This document shows, in pieces, positions 53,110 through 62,280 of a DNA stretch of 64,000 bases. Origin of the DNA: Paraburkholderia oxyphila NBRC 105797 (GTDB lineage: Bacteria; Pseudomonadota; Gammaproteobacteria; Burkholderiales; Burkholderiaceae). Made by a program: the position numbers and the translations under genes. Numbering within the stretch: the stretch's first letter is position 1; every line of letters begins with the position of its first letter. The stretch lies in the NCBI RefSeq assembly GCF_000685075.1, contig NZ_BAYD01000007.1, forward strand, positions 124,001 to 188,000. Reading direction: 5' to 3'. A model generated the notes under the pieces. That model was not told where the DNA came from and did not search any database. It saw nothing but the letters and a program-made list of their open reading frames with translations.

Positions 53110-54354
53110 TTAGGCAAGCACCCCGAGCCGTATCCAGCCCGCACGATACCACTCGTGTAGCAACGCTGTCACACACGAATCGTGTGAGAGTGTTACAAAG
53201 CGTTTCCCATCCAGAAAGCGGTTGTCAGCCAATAACGGCAGCCATTTTTTCGCTTCCTTGAGCAAGTACTGTTCCCCGTTCAGGTAATACGAGCGCGCAT
53301 CGTAAAGCAGGATTGTCCTGCGGTCGAGTGTTATCCCATTTTTCGCGGCGCGCGCAACAAAACGCGCTTCGTCCAGCGGCTTTTCGGGGGCGTCGAATAC
53401 CACGTTCGATTTCGGTTCTGAAAGCCAGGAGCCGACGAACGAGGAGACGTCCGCATCGCTCCACCGCACTTTAGCAAGCACAGCCGAGACGCGCTCCACA
53501 AGTGCCGGGGGGAGTTGGGCCGGATGCGTCACGGCGGGCTGGTCGGGGTCCCGATAGAGCGTGGGGTTGCCTGCGTTCGAGCTGGCTGCGCCATCCGCGC
53601 CGCGCTCGGCCAGCCAGTAGAGAAACTGGCTCGTCAGCTCGGTCGTGGAAGGCGAACGAAAGCCGATCGAGCAGGTCATGCATTCGCCCTCGGCCACGCC
53701 GTCGTGCGCGATATGCGGCGGCAGATACAGCATGTCGCCCGGCTCCAGCACCCATTCCTCTTCAGGTGCGAAGTTCGCCAGGACCTTCAGCGGCAAGCCC
53801 TCCTGCAGCGTCAGGTCGCGCTGCGCGCCAATGCGCCAGCGCCGCTTGCCGTGCACCTGCAGCAGGAACACGTCGTACGAATCGAAATGCGGACCCACGC
53901 CACCGCCGTCGGACGCGTACGAGATCATCAGGTCGTCGAGGCGGGCGTCGGGCGCAAAGCGAAAGCGTTCGAGCAGCGCGCGGGCACGATCGTCGTGCAG
54001 GTCGACACCTTGCACGAGCAGCGTCCATTGGCGCGTTTTCGTTGTCGGCAGTTCGTCAGGTGCGAAGGGGCCGTGCTCGAGTGCCCAGCGCTTGCGAAAG
54101 TGCGTGATGAGCCGCGATTCGACGTCATCCTGGTCGGCCAATGCGAAGAGTTCGTCGCGCGAGAGCGGCGCCTCGATGCCGGGTATCGCCTGGCGGATCA
54201 AGAATGGCTTTTTCTGCCAGTATTTCTTCATGAACTGCGCCGGACTCAGGCCGCCAAGCAGCGGCGTGGGCATCTCGGGCGCGGGACTTGCCAGGGAGGA
54301 GGGGGCGCGTCGCTTGCGGGCGTCCTCCGGGTGGTCTGGGGACCGCTTGGGCAT
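53110..54354 (-). CDS. roxA: JmjC/cupin ribosomal-protein arginine hydroxylase (RoxA/YcfD type)
   Basis: 2-oxoglutarate/Fe(II) oxygenase of the family that hydroxylates an arginine of ribosomal protein L16. The 414-residue product has LLGGLSPAQFMKKYWQKKPFLIRQAIPG at the N-terminus, which identifies the group, the iron ligands HFD in GVGPHFDSYDVFLLQVHGKR, the distal histidine in YLPPHIAHDG, and a C-terminal winged-helix domain. Start at 54354 (MPKRSPDHPE); the ATG at 54399 would overlap slyD. The assignment to L16 as substrate rests on family knowledge. It is divergent from slyD with only 32 bases between start codons. Confidence 0.86.
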   Translation of the reverse strand: MPKRSPDHPEDARKRRAPSSLASPAPEMPTPLLGGLSPAQFMKKYWQKKPFLIRQAIPGIEAPLSRDELFALADQDDVESRLITHFRKRWALEHGPFAPDELPTTKTRQWTLLVQGVDLHDDRARALLERFRFAPDARLDDLMISYASDGGGVGPHFDSYDVFLLQVHGKRRWRIGAQRDLTLQEGLPLKVLANFAPEEEWVLEPGDMLYLPPHIAHDGVAEGECMTCSIGFRSPSTTELTSQFLYWLAERGADGAASSNAGNPTLYRDPDQPAVTHPAQLPPALVERVSAVLAKVRWSDADVSSFVGSWLSEPKSNVVFDAPEKPLDEARFVARAAKNGITLDRRTILLYDARSYYLNGEQYLLKEAKKWLPLLADNRFLDGKRFVTLSHDSCVTALLHEWYRAGWIRLGVLA

Positions 54355-54356
54355 CG

Positions 54357-54362
54357 TATAAT
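54357..54362 (+). promoter_or_regulatory. Probable -10 box of slyD, adjacent to the roxA start codon
   Basis: TATAAT followed by GTGG; the predicted transcript starts near 54369, about 18 bases before the slyD ATG. The -35 region lies inside the first codons of roxA. RBS CTGGAGGA is at 54375-54382. Confidence 0.55.
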
Positions 54363-54386
54363 GTGGTCTGTAATCTGGAGGATCGA

Positions 54387-54932
54387 ATGAAAATTGCAAA
54401 GGACACCGTCGTGTCGGTCGCTTACAAGCTATCGGATGCGCAGGGCAATCTGATCGAGGAAAGCGACGAGCCGATGGTCTATCTGCACGGCGGCTATGAT
54501 GGCACGTTCCCCAAGATCGAGGAAGTGCTGGACGGCAAGGAGCCGGGCTTCGAGACCCAGATCCAGCTTGAGCCTTCCGACGCTTTCGGCGAGTACGATC
54601 CCGAACTCGTCAAGATCGAGCCGCGTAACCGCTTCCCGGAGCCGCTCGAAGTCGGCATGCAGTTCGAGGGCACGCCTGAGGAGGGCGACGAGGATCTCGA
54701 CACGCTCATCTATACCGTCACCGACGTTGCCGAAGACAAGGTCGTGCTCGACGGCAATCACCCGCTCGCGGGCATGGCCCTGCGTTTCGCGCTGACCGTC
54801 AAGGAAGTGCGTCAGGCCACCGAAGACGAAATCGAGCATGAGCACGCGCATGGCGCGGATGGCCTCGAAGTCGTCGACGAGGACGATGACGACGACGGCG
54901 ACGAAGCCGCTTCGAAACCCACCCTGCATTGA
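54387..54932 (+). CDS. slyD: FKBP-type peptidyl-prolyl isomerase (SlyD-like)
   Basis: A 181-residue prolyl isomerase with chaperone function. FKBP segments flank the SlyD insert-in-flap domain: MKIAKDTVVSVAYKLSDAQG, then PMVYLHGGYD, the EEVLDGKEPGFE and QLEPSDAFGEYDPELV segments, GNHPLAGMALRFALTVKEVR. The C-terminal tail is acidic (DEDDDDDGDEAASKP) with only the histidines of EHEHAHG, instead of the long Cys/His-rich nickel-binding tail of E. coli SlyD, so metal storage for hydrogenase is unlikely. A good RBS (CTGGAGGA) precedes the ATG. Confidence 0.9.
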   Translation: MKIAKDTVVSVAYKLSDAQGNLIEESDEPMVYLHGGYDGTFPKIEEVLDGKEPGFETQIQLEPSDAFGEYDPELVKIEPRNRFPEPLEVGMQFEGTPEEGDEDLDTLIYTVTDVAEDKVVLDGNHPLAGMALRFALTVKEVRQATEDEIEHEHAHGADGLEVVDEDDDDDGDEAASKPTLH

Positions 54933-55069
54933 TCGGGCAACGCGCCGGCGGCAACCGCCGGCGCGTCTCGCTCGACCTCGCGCCCCGTTGCGTAACGCCG
55001 CGCTGCGCTTCTCTTCGCGGCGCGACGCTTCACCGCTCGTTGCGCATTTCCCGCTAGTCTGAACGCGCC

Positions 55070-55124
55070 GTTCGCGTGCCGTTCGCGTGCCGTTCGCGTG
55101 CCGATTGCGTGCTGTTTGCGCGCC
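55070..55124. repeat. 11-bp tandem repeat between slyD and the phosphoesterase-like gene
   Basis: Five consecutive 11-bp units, three perfect copies of GTTCGCGTGCC (55070-55080, 55081-55091, 55092-55102), then two degenerate ones. Lies in a 240-base gap between convergent genes. It contains no convincing terminator hairpin. Confidence 0.8.
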
Positions 55125-55172
55125 ATGCCGCGCTGCGGGTCGTTCCTGCTGTTCAATTCACGGCGGCGTCAT

Positions 55173-56627
55173 CTACGGCTGCGTCGGCGGCAGAATCGTC
55201 TGCGGCGCGCCGGACCCAGTCGATGGCCCCGAGCCTTGTGCGGGCCACGTGGGCGCCGCCTTTCCGGTACTCGCGCCGCCTGGCGCTCCCATCCCTCCCA
55301 TCGGGTTTGTTCCGCTGGCGCTGTTCACGTCGGGCGCCTGTTGCATGCCGGGAATCTCCGTTACGTCGGGCATCGACGATACTTCAGGCATGGCTGGCAG
55401 CGCCGGTTCGCCGCTGCCTCCCGGTAGCAGGGGCGGCAGTGGCGGCGGCAGGAGCGGCAGGTGCCTCGGCACGTCATGCACGCTCACGCGCAGCGGCGTG
55501 CGGCGGGTCATGTCCGCATCGATTTGCAGCCACTGCGTGAGCGGGTCGCGCAACGAGAACTCGATGCGCGTTACGTTAGCAATCCTGATTCCTTTGTCGT
55601 TGCGCAAGGGTTGATCGATGGCGAAGCCACGCGTGAGCTTCACGTTGTCCGGGTGCACGAGGACAACCGGGCCCCGGAAGGTTTCCGCCAGCTTCACGAG
55701 GCTGTGCCGCAGTTCGGCATAACCGTCGCGGGGCGTGCGGCGAAAGCGCAGCCACGCGAAGCGGTCGGGTCGCTCGTAATCCTCGGGCATCGGGTTGCCC
55801 TGCATGAAGATCACGATGGCGCGCGCATTGCGGCGGCGCGCGAACTCGGCCGCGTGCTCGAGCCAAAAGCCGTTGGCGATCACGCGGTCCTCGAATTCGC
55901 CGTTGCGGCCACCGGCGTTCAGAAAGTGATTGTTGCCGTCGGGTGCGTTCAGTGCGATGAACACGGTATCCCCGAGCTGCCAGCGCGCATTCTCCCGATA
56001 TGGCCTGAACCGCGAGACCTCGCTCTCGCGCGTGAGCGTAAGCGGAAATTGCCCGAGCGAATTGGCGTCGGCGAAGAAGTCCTGGCGCAGGAAATCGAGC
56101 CGCTCGACCGGGTCGTAACCGCCCGCGCCGGCCGTGCCGCACGTGCCCCAGTCGCGCTGCCCCGGCACGAAGACGAGTGGCACGCGCGACGCGTCGAGCA
56201 GGGTGCGGCGCCGTTCGTAGAGGCGGTCCGCGCAGGTTTCGCGCGGTCCTTTGAGATTGCCGTCGTAGACGACAAACGACATCTGCGGATCGCGGCCGAT
56301 CGCCTCGATGAGGCGCTGGAGCGTGATTTCGTCGCCGGGCTCGGTGACGACGTTTGCCATGACGGCGAACGAATAACGGGACGAGGGGCCCTCCGCCTGT
56401 GCGGCGAGCGGCAGGCCGAACATCATCACGCAGACGAGGGCGCTTTGCAGCCCACCGCGCTGGCGTCCTCGCAGCAGGGATGGCAGGCCCGCTGGCGGAC
56501 GACGTGTCGCCCGCCACAGTCGATTCAGAAAGCGCGAAGCAAAGACACCCCGGCCATGCGGGAATGGCCGGGGTGGCGTCGCGAGGCGACGCTCAGCGTT
56601 TGGCGTCCGGCGCCGTGGCCAGCTCAT
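55173..56627 (-). CDS. Exported degenerate metallophosphoesterase-like protein of unknown function
   Basis: A protein of up to 484 residues. An Arg-rich stretch followed by [17 protein letters not shown] looks like a signal peptide, so translation should start upstream of it; the only in-frame ATG is 56627, which overlaps the mutS end by 35 bases. An ATG at 56426 would leave no n-region. The mature part has the order of calcineurin-like phosphoesterases ([34 protein letters not shown]) but the metal-binding residues of DxH, GDxxD and GNHD are replaced. The last 100 residues are Pro/Gly-rich. It follows mutS. Function unknown, perhaps a binding protein with a phosphoesterase fold. Confidence 0.65.
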   Translation of the reverse strand: MSWPRRRTPNAERRLATPPRPFPHGRGVFASRFLNRLWRATRRPPAGLPSLLRGRQRGGLQSALVCVMMFGLPLAAQAEGPSSRYSFAVMANVVTEPGDEITLQRLIEAIGRDPQMSFVVYDGNLKGPRETCADRLYERRRTLLDASRVPLVFVPGQRDWGTCGTAGAGGYDPVERLDFLRQDFFADANSLGQFPLTLTRESEVSRFRPYRENARWQLGDTVFIALNAPDGNNHFLNAGGRNGEFEDRVIANGFWLEHAAEFARRRNARAIVIFMQGNPMPEDYERPDRFAWLRFRRTPRDGYAELRHSLVKLAETFRGPVVLVHPDNVKLTRGFAIDQPLRNDKGIRIANVTRIEFSLRDPLTQWLQIDADMTRRTPLRVSVHDVPRHLPLLPPPLPPLLPGGSGEPALPAMPEVSSMPDVTEIPGMQQAPDVNSASGTNPMGGMGAPGGASTGKAAPTWPAQGSGPSTGSGAPQTILPPTQP

Positions 56628-59292
56628 GCAGTTCGTAGAGCAGATCGAGTGCATCGCGTGGCCGCAACTCGTTCGGATCGAGCGAGCGCAGGCGTTCTGC
56701 GACGAGCGCGGCACCCGGGTCGGCGGCCGCCGGCGCGTCTTCCACGTAGGGTTGCGCGTCGAAATCGTCGTCTTCCGAAGGCGCGGGTGCGGCGAACAAG
56801 TCGAGCTGCGGCGTGGGCTGTCCCGCCGAGAGCTGCTCCAGATACACGAGATGCTTGCGCGCTGCGCGGATCACGGGGTTGGGCACGCCCGCAAGCTGCG
56901 CGACCTGCAGTCCGTAGCTCTGATTGGCCGGGCCCTCGCTCACGGCGTGCAGGAACACGATGCCGTGTCCGTGCTCGACCGCCGACAGGTGCACGTTGGC
57001 CGCCTGCGCGAATTCCGTGGGCAACTGCGTGAGTTCGAAGTAGTGCGTTGCGAACAGCGTATGGCAGCCGTTGCTCGTGAGCAGATGCCGTGCAATGGCC
57101 CAGGCGAGTGCGAGGCCATCGAATGTCGAGGTGCCGCGCCCGATCTCGTCCATCAGCACGAGACTTTGCGGCGTGGCGTCGTTGAGGATGGCCGCGGCTT
57201 CGGTCATCTCGACCATGAAGGTCGAGCGGCCGCCCGCGAGATCGTCGGCGGCGCCGATGCGCGTGAAGATGCGGTCGATCGGGCCGAAGCGCGCGCGCCT
57301 CGCCGGCACATAGCTGCCCACATAGGCGAGCAGCGCGATGAGCGCGGTCTGGCGCATGAACGTCGACTTGCCGCCCATGTTCGGGCCGGTGATGAGCAGC
57401 AGCTTGCGCTCGGCGCTCAGCATGCAGTCGTTGGCGATGAACTGCTCGACCTGCGCCTCGACCACCGGGTGGCGGCCCTGTTCGATTTCGATGCCGGGCG
57501 CTTCCGAGAATGCCGGCGCATTCCAGTCGAGCGCGCGCGCACGCTCCGCGAAGGCGGCGAGCAGGTCGAGTTCGGCGAGCGCTGCCGCGACGCGCTGGCA
57601 ATCGGGAATGAAGGGCAACAACGATTGAAGCAGCGCGTCGTAGAGTGCCTTCTCGCGTGCGAGCGCTCGCTCCTGTGCCGAGAGCGCCTTGTCCTCGAAT
57701 GCCTTCAGTTCGGGCGTGATGTAGCGCTCGGCGTTCTTGAGCGTCTGGCGGCGGCGATAGTCGTCGGGCACCTTGTCGGTCTGGCCGCGCGTGACTTCGA
57801 TATAGAAGCCGTGCACCTTGTTGTACTCGACCCGCAAATTGCCGATGCCGGTGCGCGTGCGTTCGCGCGCCTCGAGGTCGATCAGGAACTGGCCGCAGTT
57901 CTCTGACAGGTCGCGCAGCTCGTCGAGTTCCGCGTCGTAGCCGCGTGCCATCACGCCGCCGTCGCGCACCATGGCGGCCGGCTCGGGCGCGACCGCACGC
58001 TGCAGCAGGTCGGCGCATTCCACGGGCGGCTCGAGCGCCTCGACGATCTGCGCAAGCGTTGCCGACGCACCGCCCACCGCGGCAACCTGTTCGCGCAGCA
58101 CGGGCAGGGCGGCAAAGGTGTCGCGCAGGCTCGAGAGATCGCGCGGGCGCGCCGAAAGCAGCGCGAGACGCCCGGTGATGCGCTCGACGTCGGCGATCTG
58201 GCGCAGCGCGCCGCGCAGCGTCTCGACGCTGGCGTGCGGCGGCGCCTCGAGCAGCGCGCCGATCGCCTGCTGGCGCATCTGCGCGATGCCCGCGTCGCGC
58301 GGCGGATGGTGGAGCCAGTGACGCAACAGGCGGCTGCCCATGGCGGTGCTGCAGGTGTCGAGCAGCGAGCACAACGTGGGCGACTCTGTGCCGCGCAGCG
58401 TTTCCGTGAGTTCGAGATTGCGGCGCGTGGCGGGATCGAGGCCGATGTATTCGGATTCGGCTTCGACCCTGAGGCTGCGCACGTGGCGCAACTGCTGGCC
58501 TTGCGTGGCTGCGGCGTACAGCAGCAGCGCGCCGGCGGCGCCGCACGCGCTCGTGAGCGCCTGGGCACCGAAACCGTCGAGACTGGCCACGTCGAGCTGA
58601 TCGCACAGGCGTTGCTTGCCCGAGGCGACGTCGAAGTGCCACGCGGGCACGCGCGTCATGGCACCCGAACCCACGCCGGTGCCGGTGGGCGGCGCCCAGC
58701 CCGAGGATTCCGCAGGCATTTCCGCCACGAGGATTTCCGCCGGGCGAATGCGCTCGAAGGCTGCCGCGACCTGTTCCGGCGCGACTTCCGCAAGGCGCAG
58801 CGCGCCGCTTGCCAGATTGAGCCACGCGAGCCCGACGTTGACGGTCACGCCGCGCCGGTTGTGTCCCGGGCAGACCGCCATCAGGTAGACGTCGTTCTTG
58901 TCGGAGAGCAGCGCCGCGTCCGTGAGCGTGCCGGGCGTGACCACGCGCACGACCTTGCGCTCGACCGGCCCCTTCGAGGTGGCCGGGTCGCCGATCTGCT
59001 CGCAGATCGCTACCGACTCGCCGAGCTTCACGAGTTTCGCGAGGTATTGCTCGACGGCGTGATGCGGCACGCCCGCCATCTTGATCGGATTGCCCGCCGA
59101 CGCGCCGCGCTGCGTGAGCGTGAGATCGAGCAGGCGCGCGGCTTTCTCGGCGTCTTCGAAGAACAACTCGTAGAAGTCGCCCATCCGGTAGAACACGAGC
59201 GTGCCCGGATGATCGGCCTTGATGCGCAGGTACTGCTGCATCATGGGGGTGTGTTGCGCGGTGTCGCTGGCGCTGGCGGTGTGTGTAGCCAT
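56593..59292 (-). CDS. mutS: DNA mismatch repair protein MutS
   Basis: Recognises mispaired bases and starts mismatch repair with MutL. The 899-residue protein has the mismatch-binding domain ([15 protein letters not shown] with the FxE motif), connector, clamp and ATPase domains: Walker [25 protein letters not shown] (Walker B and the signature loop) and [15 protein letters not shown], and a C-terminal dimerisation region. Start at 59292 ([10 protein letters not shown]); the conserved part begins with [12 protein letters not shown], so ATGs at 59244 or 59241 are also possible. Standard length. Downstream lies the phosphoesterase-like gene. Confidence 0.97.
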   Translation of the reverse strand: MATHTASASDTAQHTPMMQQYLRIKADHPGTLVFYRMGDFYELFFEDAEKAARLLDLTLTQRGASAGNPIKMAGVPHHAVEQYLAKLVKLGESVAICEQIGDPATSKGPVERKVVRVVTPGTLTDAALLSDKNDVYLMAVCPGHNRRGVTVNVGLAWLNLASGALRLAEVAPEQVAAAFERIRPAEILVAEMPAESSGWAPPTGTGVGSGAMTRVPAWHFDVASGKQRLCDQLDVASLDGFGAQALTSACGAAGALLLYAAATQGQQLRHVRSLRVEAESEYIGLDPATRRNLELTETLRGTESPTLCSLLDTCSTAMGSRLLRHWLHHPPRDAGIAQMRQQAIGALLEAPPHASVETLRGALRQIADVERITGRLALLSARPRDLSSLRDTFAALPVLREQVAAVGGASATLAQIVEALEPPVECADLLQRAVAPEPAAMVRDGGVMARGYDAELDELRDLSENCGQFLIDLEARERTRTGIGNLRVEYNKVHGFYIEVTRGQTDKVPDDYRRRQTLKNAERYITPELKAFEDKALSAQERALAREKALYDALLQSLLPFIPDCQRVAAALAELDLLAAFAERARALDWNAPAFSEAPGIEIEQGRHPVVEAQVEQFIANDCMLSAERKLLLITGPNMGGKSTFMRQTALIALLAYVGSYVPARRARFGPIDRIFTRIGAADDLAGGRSTFMVEMTEAAAILNDATPQSLVLMDEIGRGTSTFDGLALAWAIARHLLTSNGCHTLFATHYFELTQLPTEFAQAANVHLSAVEHGHGIVFLHAVSEGPANQSYGLQVAQLAGVPNPVIRAARKHLVYLEQLSAGQPTPQLDLFAAPAPSEDDDFDAQPYVEDAPAAADPGAALVAERLRSLDPNELRPRDALDLLYELHELATAPDAKR

Positions 59293-59412
59293 CCTCGGTG
59301 TCTTGCTAGGGGTTCAGGGCGTGAGTTTAACCCGCGGCGCGAGCGTGTGAACCTGGCCGGATGGCCAGGCCGCTCACATGGGCATGCCGCAGTTGCGCGC
59401 AAACCGCGCTGT

Positions 59413-60711
59413 CTATTCGTCGACGAGCGCCTGCATGTCGATCGTGCGTGCGTTTGCGGCACTGCGCCGCATGGCGAGCCAGATCATCGAGGCGACAAAA
59501 ATGCCGAACACGACAATGATCCACTGCACCGGCACCTTCGCCGTGAGCAGCAGCGCGTAGGCGCCGAGCATCAGCAGCACGGCGAGATTCTGGTTGAAGT
59601 TCTGCACGGCGATCGAGTGGCCCGCCGAGAGCAGCGTCGCGCCGCGATGTTGGAGCAGCGCATTCATCGGCACGATGAAAAAGCCCGCGAGCGTGCCGAG
59701 CAGGACCATCAGCGGGTACGCAAAGAGCAGGTAGAAGGGCATCACGAACGCTCCGAAGCGCACGCCTTCGCCCGCCGGAAAGAGCCCCTTGCTGTAGAAC
59801 GCCATCGCCACGGCCACCACGCCGCACAACACGCCCACCGGCAGCACGCGCAGCGAGGCGCGCAGCGACACCCATGCGGCGGCGGCACCCGCGCCGAGCG
59901 CGATGCCGAGGCCCGTCACGCCCTGCATCACGGCGGCCTTCGAGAGCGAGAGGCCGAGATTCGCGTCGGCCCACTTGAGCACGAGCAGCTGCAGCGTGAC
60001 GGCGGCGCCCCACATCAGTGTCGTGACCCACAGCGCGATCTGCGCGAGCTTGTCGGCCCACAGCACGTTAAAGCAATGGACGAAGTCGCCCACGAGGCGG
60101 CCCGGCTCCCTGAGCCGGTTCTCGTAGCGCGCGCCGGTATCGGGAATGCCGAAGTTGATGAGCGCGGCGAGCGCGTAGGTGAGCATCACCGCGAGCATCG
60201 CGAGGCCCGCGGCCGAGTGGATCAGCGGCATCGGATGATGCGCGACGAACCGGTCCGCGTAGGTGGAAACGAGCGCGCCGCCCATCATCGTGCCGACGAT
60301 CGTCGAGAGCACCGTGGCCGACTCGAGCCACGCGTTCGCCGCGACGAGCTTGTCGGCCGGCAGCAATTCAGTGAGGATTCCGTACTTTGCAGGCGAGTAG
60401 GCCGCCGCGCCGAAGCCGACTACGCCATAGGCGATCATCGGGTGGACGCCCGCGATCATCAGCAGGCAGCCACCGGCCTTGAGCGCGTTCGAGACGAACA
60501 TCACGTGGCGCTTTTGCAGCGCGTCGGCGAAGGCGCCGACGAAGGGCGCGAGCAGCACGTAGGAGATCGTGAAAAAGATCTGCAAGAGCGGCGTGACCCA
60601 GGCCGGCGACGAGATCACCGTGAGCAGCGCGATTGCCGCGATCAGGAGCGCGTTGTCGGCGAGCGACGAAACGAACTGCGCGGCGATGATCGTATAGAAG
60701 CCTTTCTTCAT
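59413..60711 (-). CDS. lplT: Lysophospholipid transporter LplT
   Basis: Major facilitator protein that flips lysophosphatidylethanolamine across the inner membrane for re-acylation. The 432-residue, 12-helix protein begins MKKGFYTIIAAQFVSSLADNALLIAAI and contains AAYSPAKYGILTELLPADKLVAANAW, both typical of LplT. In E. coli it forms an operon with the acyltransferase Aas; here no acyltransferase gene is adjacent (mutS follows, suhB precedes). The gene therefore needs its acyl partner elsewhere. Start at 60711. Confidence 0.92.
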   Translation of the reverse strand: MKKGFYTIIAAQFVSSLADNALLIAAIALLTVISSPAWVTPLLQIFFTISYVLLAPFVGAFADALQKRHVMFVSNALKAGGCLLMIAGVHPMIAYGVVGFGAAAYSPAKYGILTELLPADKLVAANAWLESATVLSTIVGTMMGGALVSTYADRFVAHHPMPLIHSAAGLAMLAVMLTYALAALINFGIPDTGARYENRLREPGRLVGDFVHCFNVLWADKLAQIALWVTTLMWGAAVTLQLLVLKWADANLGLSLSKAAVMQGVTGLGIALGAGAAAAWVSLRASLRVLPVGVLCGVVAVAMAFYSKGLFPAGEGVRFGAFVMPFYLLFAYPLMVLLGTLAGFFIVPMNALLQHRGATLLSAGHSIAVQNFNQNLAVLLMLGAYALLLTAKVPVQWIIVVFGIFVASMIWLAMRRSAANARTIDMQALVDE

Positions 60712-60803
60712 CGCGGAGTGGATCCGTTGTGGAGCCGAAACGGGCCATCAGGACGAGGGCCACGGCGGCGCGGCGCATCGTGGAGCGAGCTGGCGCGCGA
60801 AAC

Positions 60804-60825
60804 AAAAAAGCGGCCGAAGCCGCTT
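60804..60825 (-). terminator. Rho-independent terminator on the minus strand downstream of suhB
   Basis: On the minus strand: AAGCGGC-TTCG-GCCGCTT followed by TTTTGTTT. It lies about 220 bases after the suhB stop and about 95 bases before the lplT start, so it ends either a long suhB 3' tail or a separate small RNA. Confidence 0.88.
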
Positions 60826-60931
60826 GCGCTTGACTCGTCGGGGCGAGCGGGGCGCGACGCCCCGCGACCCGGATTGCATTGCAACGATGCCGACGTTCGA
60901 CATCGGCCTGGCGGCACTGCCGGCGATTGTG
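60804..60931 (-). ncRNA. Candidate small RNA or suhB 3'-tail RNA
   Basis: Minus-strand region ending at the terminator above. It contains a perfect 8-bp GCGGGGCG/CGCCCCGC hairpin (60847-60865), a CGATG/CATCG stem (60885-60905), and, at its upstream edge, CACAAT (60926-60931) with CTGCAA 17 bases away, a weak promoter-like pair. A transcript of roughly 115 nt would result. I have no family match; this is a proposal. Confidence 0.3.
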
Positions 60932-61043
60932 GCATACGCGGCCGGGTGTTGCAGCGGCTGGCACAGGCGCACCGGCCTCGCTCCTCGCTCCTGGCATCTG
61001 GCGACGCGCGATGGCGCCCCGGCACGCCTTATCGGCCCGCCTT

Positions 61044-61844
61044 TCAGGCTTCCTTCTTCACGCGCGTGTACTTCGAGAGAACGGGCACCATTTGCGCATA
61101 GATCTTCGGGTTGCCCGCAACGACTTCGCCCACGTGCAGGAAGTCCGAATCGCCGGTGTAGTTGCCGATCAGGCCACCGGCTTCCGTCACGAGCAGGCCG
61201 CCCGCGGCCACGTCCCACGCGTTGAGGCCCTGTTCGAAGAAGCCGTCCATGCGGCCCGCGGCGACGTTCGCGAGGTCCAGCGCGGCGGCGCCCGGGCGGC
61301 GCAGGCCGGCACAGGCGTTGGTCATCTCGGCGAAGAGCGCGCAGTAGCTCTCGAGGCCGTCCTTTTCGCGGAACGGGAAGCCGGTGCCGATCAGGCCGTC
61401 GGCGAGACGGTCGCGGCGGCCTACGCGGATGCGGCGATCGTTCAGGAACGCGCCGCGCCCGCGCGAGGCGGTGAAGAGGTCGTTGCGCGTGGGATCATAG
61501 ACCACCGCCTGCGTGACGATGCCCTTGTGCGCGAGCGCGACCGAGACGCAGTAGTACTGGAAGCCGTGGATGAAGTTGGTCGTGCCGTCGAGCGGATCGA
61601 TGATCCACTGGTATTCCGATTCGTTCTCCGAGTGGCCGGACTCTTCGGCGAGGATCGCGTGATCGGGGTAGGCGGTCTTGAGCGTGTCGATGATGGCCGC
61701 TTCTGCCGCCTTGTCGACCTCCGTGACGAAATCGTTGTGCTGCTTCTTCGCGACCTGGACGAGGTCGAGATCGAGCGACGCGCGGTTGATGATCTGTCCG
61801 GCGCGGCGCGCGGCCTTGACAGCGATGTTGAGCATGGGATGCAT
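61044..61844 (-). CDS. suhB: Inositol-1-monophosphatase family protein SuhB
   Basis: Inositol monophosphatase fold; E. coli SuhB also takes part in rRNA antitermination complexes. The 266-residue product has the metal-binding motifs [28 protein letters not shown] and [15 protein letters not shown]. The start is ATG at 61844 ([16 protein letters not shown]) preceded by AAGGA about 11 bases upstream; the frame extends to 62021 without conservation. Divergent from trmJ, as in E. coli. Confidence 0.94.
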   Translation of the reverse strand: MHPMLNIAVKAARRAGQIINRASLDLDLVQVAKKQHNDFVTEVDKAAEAAIIDTLKTAYPDHAILAEESGHSENESEYQWIIDPLDGTTNFIHGFQYYCVSVALAHKGIVTQAVVYDPTRNDLFTASRGRGAFLNDRRIRVGRRDRLADGLIGTGFPFREKDGLESYCALFAEMTNACAGLRRPGAAALDLANVAAGRMDGFFEQGLNAWDVAAGGLLVTEAGGLIGNYTGDSDFLHVGEVVAGNPKIYAQMVPVLSKYTRVKKEA

Positions 61845-62280
61845 GAGCCTGGATCCTTGTTGTCCGGCGCTCGCCCGAGCATGCGGCGCGCCGGTGGTGC
61901 AGAAGATAAAAGCGTCTAACGATTGGACAGGGCGCGAGCCGAGGTGGGCTTGCGGGTCCTGTCCCGCCAACGGAGACGAATTGGATAAGAACGGTGCGCG
62001 GCGGCCTTGCTGGCCGGGCATCGCGGACCGCTGAAGAGCGGCTCGAGATTTGGAACGCGCGAATTTTGGTATTTTACCCGAGTCTCGGCATTCCTATACC
62101 TTTTCCTGTTCCTCCAGTTATGGCTATCACCGCGTCGATAGCCGTGCCTGGAAACGCGAGGCTGCTGGGCGGGCGCATGACTGCAGGGAGCGCATCGGGC
62201 TGTGCCGCCCCAAGGGGCAGGTAGGCCGGGGGGCCAAGGCGCGCTAACATAGTTATTTCTATATTCGCCGCTCTCAGAGA
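61845..62280. other. Divergent intergenic region between suhB and trmJ
   Basis: 436 bases with no credible gene. It includes AT-richer stretches (around 62060-62125 and 62245-62266) that contrast with the GC-rich surroundings. TATATT at 62260-62265 is very close to the TTG start of trmJ, so it may serve as a -10 only if a later start is used. Confidence 0.5.

Noticed and set aside
55070..55124. Tandem repeats considered as a CRISPR array
   Set aside because: Units are 11 bp, contiguous and without spacers; no cas genes nearby.
55076..55614. Three overlapping plus-strand frames starting at 55076, 55087 and 55098
   Set aside because: All start inside the 11-bp repeat, which puts an ATG-containing sequence in every frame, and run antisense to the phosphoesterase-like gene.
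58234..61101. A 955-codon open frame on the plus strand, antisense to mutS and lplT
   Set aside because: It is rich in Arg, His and Ala, shows no known domain, and crosses two well-supported genes and a terminator. Long antisense frames arise in DNA with high third-position G+C.
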